This document shows positions 20,364 through 23,651 of a DNA stretch of 23,651 nt, piece by piece. A model generated the notes under the pieces. That model was not told the DNA's origin, made no database searches, and saw only the letters and a program-made list of their open reading frames with translations. Made by a program: the position numbers and the translations under genes. The stretch spans positions 1 to 23,651 of the forward strand of contig JAUVTI010000012.1 of NCBI GenBank assembly GCA_030601605.1. Direction: 5' to 3'. Within the stretch, counting starts at the first letter, position 1; the number at the start of each line of letters is the position of its first letter. The stretch is from Gemmatimonadales bacterium (GTDB lineage: Bacteria > Gemmatimonadota > Gemmatimonadetes > Gemmatimonadales > GWC2-71-9).

Positions 20364-21710
20364 ATGGAAAGCACGAGCGAGTTTGCGGTCCTCCGGGCGC
20401 CGATGCCGGGTGCAAAGGAGCTCGAGGTCGCGACCCTCGGCGCCTGCGAGGTGGAGTCGCCGCTGGACGCGCAGGGCACCCCGTTCGTGGACGAGAGCAG
20501 GCGCATCCTCACCGTCAGCGACACAGTCGAACTGCGCCCGTACGTCGAATCCGGGAGCATGCCGCCGGCGTTCGAGCCGGCGGGCGCGCGTGAGCGGATC
20601 TTCTTCGAGCCGGCCCGCGTCACTGCGGGCATCGTGACCTGCGGCGGGCTGTGCCCCGGCCTCAACGACGTGATCCGCTCGTTGGTCATGACCCTCAACT
20701 ACGCCTACGGTGTGCAGCGCATCGTGGGGTTCTGTTACGGATATGCCGGCCTGGCGCGAGAGCCGATCGAGCCGCCGGTCGAGCTCGCCCCCAGGATGGT
20801 CGAGGACATTCATCAAAAGGGTGGCTCGCTGTTGGGCACCTCCCGCGGCCCCCAGGACCCCGCCGAGATGGTGGACACCCTCGAGCGCCACGGCATCGAC
20901 ATCCTGCTCGCGGTCGGGGGCGACGGCACGCTGCGTGGCGCCCACGCCCTCGTCGCGGAGATCGCGCGCCGCAAGCTGCCCATTGGAGTTGTCGGCATCC
21001 CCAAGACCATCGACAACGACCTGGCATGGACGGTGCGGAGCTTCGGCTTCAGCACGGCCGTGGAGGAGGGACGCAAGGCCATCCAGGGCGCCCACAGCGA
21101 GGCGCGCGGTGCCTGGAACGGGGTGGGACTCGTCAAGCTCATGGGCCGGCACGCAGGGTTCATCGCCGCGCACGCGAGTCTCGCGAACGCGGATGTGAAC
21201 TTCTGCCTCGTGCCGGAGGTGCCCTTCGAGCTGGAAGGTGAGCGGGGTTTCCTGCCGTCCCTGCGCAGACGCCTCGACGAGAAGCACCACGCGGTCGTGG
21301 TGGTGGCCGAAGGCGCCGGTCAGGACCTGCTCGGGAAGACGGGGGCGGAATTCGACGCCTCGGGCAACCTGAAGCTGGGCGACATAGGCGTTTACCTGCG
21401 CGACGAGATCCGCCGTTACTTCGGAGAGCTCTCCATTCCAGTGGACGTCAAGTACATCGACCCCAGCTACATCATCCGGAGCCTACCGGCCAACTCGATG
21501 GACTCCGAGTTCTGCCTGATGCTGGGACAGGACGCGGTGCACGCCGGCATGGCGGGCCGCACCGACATGGTCGTGGCGTTCTGGAACCGCCACTTCACGC
21601 ACGTGCCGATCCCGCTCTCGGTGGCGGCCAGAAAGCAGCTCGATCCCGAGGGCGCAATCTGGCAGGGAGTGCTCAAGGCGACGGGGCAGCCCGCTTCCAT
21701 GACCGAATGA
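20364..21710 (+). CDS. pfkA: 6-phosphofructokinase, plant-like ATP type
   Basis: Phosphorylates fructose 6-phosphate in glycolysis. The 448-residue protein has an N-terminal extension of about 90 residues before the catalytic core, as in the long plant/protist-type clade. Motifs are GIVTCGGLCPGLNDVIRSL, AVGGDGTLRGA (about 184-194), IPKTIDNDL (about 212-220), FGFSTAVEEGRKAI and VGLVKLMGRHAGFIAA. The combination GGDG with PKTIDND is the signature of the plant and trypanosome ATP-using enzymes: Gly in the first motif favours ATP, while PPi enzymes have GGDD. The donor is therefore predicted to be ATP, not proven. ATG 20364 lies 18 bases after the HAD gene. The stop overlaps an ATG of glutamate dehydrogenase. 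Confidence 0.93.
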   Translation: MESTSEFAVLRAPMPGAKELEVATLGACEVESPLDAQGTPFVDESRRILTVSDTVELRPYVESGSMPPAFEPAGARERIFFEPARVTAGIVTCGGLCPGLNDVIRSLVMTLNYAYGVQRIVGFCYGYAGLAREPIEPPVELAPRMVEDIHQKGGSLLGTSRGPQDPAEMVDTLERHGIDILLAVGGDGTLRGAHALVAEIARRKLPIGVVGIPKTIDNDLAWTVRSFGFSTAVEEGRKAIQGAHSEARGAWNGVGLVKLMGRHAGFIAAHASLANADVNFCLVPEVPFELEGERGFLPSLRRRLDEKHHAVVVVAEGAGQDLLGKTGAEFDASGNLKLGDIGVYLRDEIRRYFGELSIPVDVKYIDPSYIIRSLPANSMDSEFCLMLGQDAVHAGMAGRTDMVVAFWNRHFTHVPIPLSVAARKQLDPEGAIWQGVLKATGQPASMTE

Positions 21711-21736
21711 CCCTCAAACCTTCCGGAGGGAAGAGA

Positions 21737-23152
21737 ATGACCGCAGGTAACGCATCTGGATTCCTCGCGAGCGTCGAGCGCATGATCGGCGCCGCCATCG
21801 AGCGCACGGACCTCCCCCCCGGGCTGGGTGACGTGATCCGGCGCTGCCGCTCCGTGTACCAGGTCAGGTTTCCGGTCCAGATCCGCGGCGAGTGGCGCGT
21901 GTTCCACGGCTGGCGGGCCAACCACAGCGAGCACCGTCTGCCGGTAAAGGGCGGGATCCGCTACGCGCTCGAGGTCGACCAGGACGAGGTCGAGGCGTTG
22001 GCCACGCTCATGACCTTCAAGTGCGCCGTGGTCGAGGTGCCGTTCGGCGGCTCGAAGGGCGGCCTCCGGATCGACCCGCGCGCCTATGATGAGGAGGAGT
22101 TGGAGACCATCACCCGCCGCTTCACGATCGAGCTGGACCGGCAGGGATACATCAGCCCCAGTCAGAACGTGCCGGCGCCCGACATGGGAACCGGCGCGCG
22201 CGAGATGGGATGGATCGCCGACACGTACCGCATGCTGCACCCCGACGACATCAACGCCGCGGCGTGTGTCACCGGCAAGCCTCTGGAACTCGGCGGCATC
22301 CGGGGCCGCGTCGAGGCGACGGGCCGCGGGGTCCAATACGCGATCCACGCGCTCTTCAGCCACCCGGAGGACCTGAAGTCGGTCGGACTGGAGGGGAAGC
22401 TCGAGGGCAAACGGGTCGTGGTGCAGGGCCTCGGCAACGTGGGGTATCACGCCGCCAAGTTCCTGGAGGAGGAGGACGGCGCCAAGATCGTGGCGATCAT
22501 CGAGCGCGACGGAGCAATCGTAAACGAGAAGGGGCTCCCGGTGCAGCGGGTCCACGACCACATGCGTGAGCACGGTGGAGTGAAGGGCTTCCCCGAAGGA
22601 AAGCACGTGGCGGACGGCGCAGCCGTTCTGGAGATGGAATGCGACATCCTGATCCCCGCTGCCCTGGAGGAGCAGATTACACGCGACAACGCCGCGAAGA
22701 TCCGCGCCCCTGTCATCGTCGAGGCCGCCAACGGGCCGGTGACGTACGAGGCGGACCAGATCCTGCGCGAGGCCGGGAAGATCGTCATCCCCGACATGTA
22801 CGCGAACGCCGGCGGCGTCACCGTCTCGTACTTCGAGTGGACCAAGAACCTCTCGCACATGCGATACGGACGCATGGGCCGGCGCATGATGGAGATGCGG
22901 TCCGAGACGGCCATCGAACTGCTCGAGACGATGCTGAAACAGAAGGTGCCCGCAGCCCTGAAATCGGCGCTGCACACAGAGGCCGACGAGCTGAACCTCG
23001 TACGTTCGGGACTGTACGACACGATGCGCGACGCTTACGAGCAGATCCGCGAAATGTGGCGCTCGCGCAAGGACGTGCCCGACCTGCGCACCGCCGCGTA
23101 CATCGTGGCTATCGAGAAGATCGCTCACTACTACACGCACTACGCGCTCTGA
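21737..23152 (+). CDS. gdhA: Glutamate dehydrogenase (Glu/Leu/Phe/Val family)
   Basis: Reversibly deaminates glutamate to 2-oxoglutarate, linking nitrogen and carbon metabolism. The 471-residue protein has substrate lysines K71 in PVKGGIRY and K95 in LMTFKCAVVEVPFGG, catalytic K107 in GGSKGG, D149 in PAPDMGTGAREMGWIA, the Rossmann turn GLGNVGYHAAKFL and AANGPVTYEAD. The sequence around CVTGKPLELGGIRGR and VEATGRGV resembles the animal mitochondrial enzyme. The chosen ATG 21737 has GGAGGG at 21725-21730, ideal spacing. ATG 21707, overlapping the phosphofructokinase stop as ATGA, is possible but lacks a site this good. Close linkage to pfkA suggests co-transcription. Coenzyme preference cannot be settled from sequence. 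Confidence 0.95.
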   Translation: MTAGNASGFLASVERMIGAAIERTDLPPGLGDVIRRCRSVYQVRFPVQIRGEWRVFHGWRANHSEHRLPVKGGIRYALEVDQDEVEALATLMTFKCAVVEVPFGGSKGGLRIDPRAYDEEELETITRRFTIELDRQGYISPSQNVPAPDMGTGAREMGWIADTYRMLHPDDINAAACVTGKPLELGGIRGRVEATGRGVQYAIHALFSHPEDLKSVGLEGKLEGKRVVVQGLGNVGYHAAKFLEEEDGAKIVAIIERDGAIVNEKGLPVQRVHDHMREHGGVKGFPEGKHVADGAAVLEMECDILIPAALEEQITRDNAAKIRAPVIVEAANGPVTYEADQILREAGKIVIPDMYANAGGVTVSYFEWTKNLSHMRYGRMGRRMMEMRSETAIELLETMLKQKVPAALKSALHTEADELNLVRSGLYDTMRDAYEQIREMWRSRKDVPDLRTAAYIVAIEKIAHYYTHYAL

Positions 23153-23198
23153 GGCAGAGCACAGCCGCGGGGAACAGGGAAAACCGGGGAGGACGACC

Positions 23199-23651
23199 AT
23201 GAACACTGAGATGACCAGGAACCGCCTCGCGGGGATCGTACATCTCGCCCACAACGCGTGGAGCTATGTCGGGCTCTTCCTGATAAACGCCGCGGCGGTC
23301 CTTTGGCTGTTCGTGTTGCCGGTGTACATACGCGAAGGCGCGCAGCACCCCTATCTCAGCCTGTTCTTCATCATCGCCCTGCCGATGGGTTTCATCGGCG
23401 GGTTCGTGCTGATCCCGTTCGGCATGTGGCTGCGCTACCGCGGCGAGAAGCGCCGCGGGAAGTACACCGGGGAGTTCCGCACGCTGGAGTGGCAGAACCG
23501 CGAGCTGCGGAACATCGCGGTCTTCGTACTCGCAGCCACCGGCTTCAACGTGCTCGTGGGCGGCTACTTCAGCCACGCCGCGGTCAAGTACATGGACTCG
23601 CCGGGCTTCTGTGGGACGACGTGCCACAGCATGACGCCCGAGAACACCGCA
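23199..23651 (+). CDS. Membrane-anchored NapC/NirT-like multihaem cytochrome (5' part)
   Basis: The first 151 residues of a gene cut by the window end. Three hydrophobic segments are visible (about residues 20-44, 53-78 and 103-125), followed by the first haem-binding site FCGTTCHSMTPEN (Cys at about 138 and 142). Spacing between the cysteines is three residues (CX3CH) rather than two, with Ser-Met after the His as in the NapC/NrfH haem-1 CHxM pattern. Further CXXCH sites are expected downstream of the window. The likely role is passing electrons from the quinone pool to periplasmic acceptors. GGGGAGG at about 23186-23192 precedes ATG 23199. It is separated by 46 bases from gdhA and probably functionally unrelated. 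Confidence 0.8.
   Translation, partial: MNTEMTRNRLAGIVHLAHNAWSYVGLFLINAAAVLWLFVLPVYIREGAQHPYLSLFFIIALPMGFIGGFVLIPFGMWLRYRGEKRRGKYTGEFRTLEWQNRELRNIAVFVLAATGFNVLVGGYFSHAAVKYMDSPGFCGTTCHSMTPENTA

Noticed and set aside
21467..23254. Long minus-strand open frame opposite gdhA
   Set aside because: Same reasoning: low-complexity composition, antisense to an intact dehydrogenase.
1..23651. CRISPR arrays, insertion sequences, toxin-antitoxin or phage defence genes
   Set aside because: No regularly spaced repeats, transposase, Cas or recognisable defence domain was seen on either strand.

Overview
This is a visibly GC-rich, gene-dense bacterial chromosome segment. The envelope genes (a coiled-coil porin, other beta-barrels, lipoproteins, an SLBB export protein) indicate a diderm (Gram-negative-type) organism. 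GC-biased codon use, a eukaryote-like glutamate dehydrogenase, a plant-like PfkA and a divergent UvrA fit an environmental lineage such as Gemmatimonadota. That placement is inference; no rRNA or ribosomal protein gene is present to confirm it.

Layout. (1) 191-2440, + strand: a MerR-type HTH/coiled-coil protein, protein-isoaspartate methyltransferase (pcm) and endonuclease IV (nfo), tightly packed, a repair and regulation group. They converge on surE (2444-3313, minus), which carries a signal peptide. (2) 3571-8140, + strand: five tightly linked or overlapping genes: a porin with an N-terminal coiled coil, a zinc-type ABC binding protein, an ABC-3 family permease, a small outer-membrane barrel and a lipoprotein metalloprotease. 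No ABC ATPase gene is present. (3) 8227-11118, + strand: ATP-type PEP carboxykinase and an HD-domain phosphohydrolase. (4) 14635-11115, minus strand: a flippase-like membrane protein, a membrane-anchored triple-FHA protein, a PP2C phosphatase and a 63-residue protein. This looks like phosphoprotein signalling without its kinase. (5) 14701-18200, + strand: a divergent UvrA and an orphan SLBB export protein.

(6) 18206-19500: tRNA-Asn(GUU) followed by a compact accessory segment. The last 31 bases around the tRNA 3' end (18295-18325) recur at 19418-19448 with two mismatches, which is the footprint of site-specific integration into a tRNA gene. The roughly 1.1 kb enclosed carries a run of RNA hairpins with an intrinsic terminator, a cold-shock protein and an unrecognised 135-residue protein, but no integrase. 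(7) 19593-23152, + strand: beta-phosphoglucomutase-like HAD, ATP-type phosphofructokinase and glutamate dehydrogenase, a carbon/nitrogen metabolism group. The window ends inside a membrane-anchored NapC/NirT-like multihaem cytochrome.

The two most interesting loci are the five-gene envelope operon, a possible dedicated metal route from outer membrane to cytoplasm with a linked zinc protease, and the miniature tRNA-Asn island with its structured RNA region.
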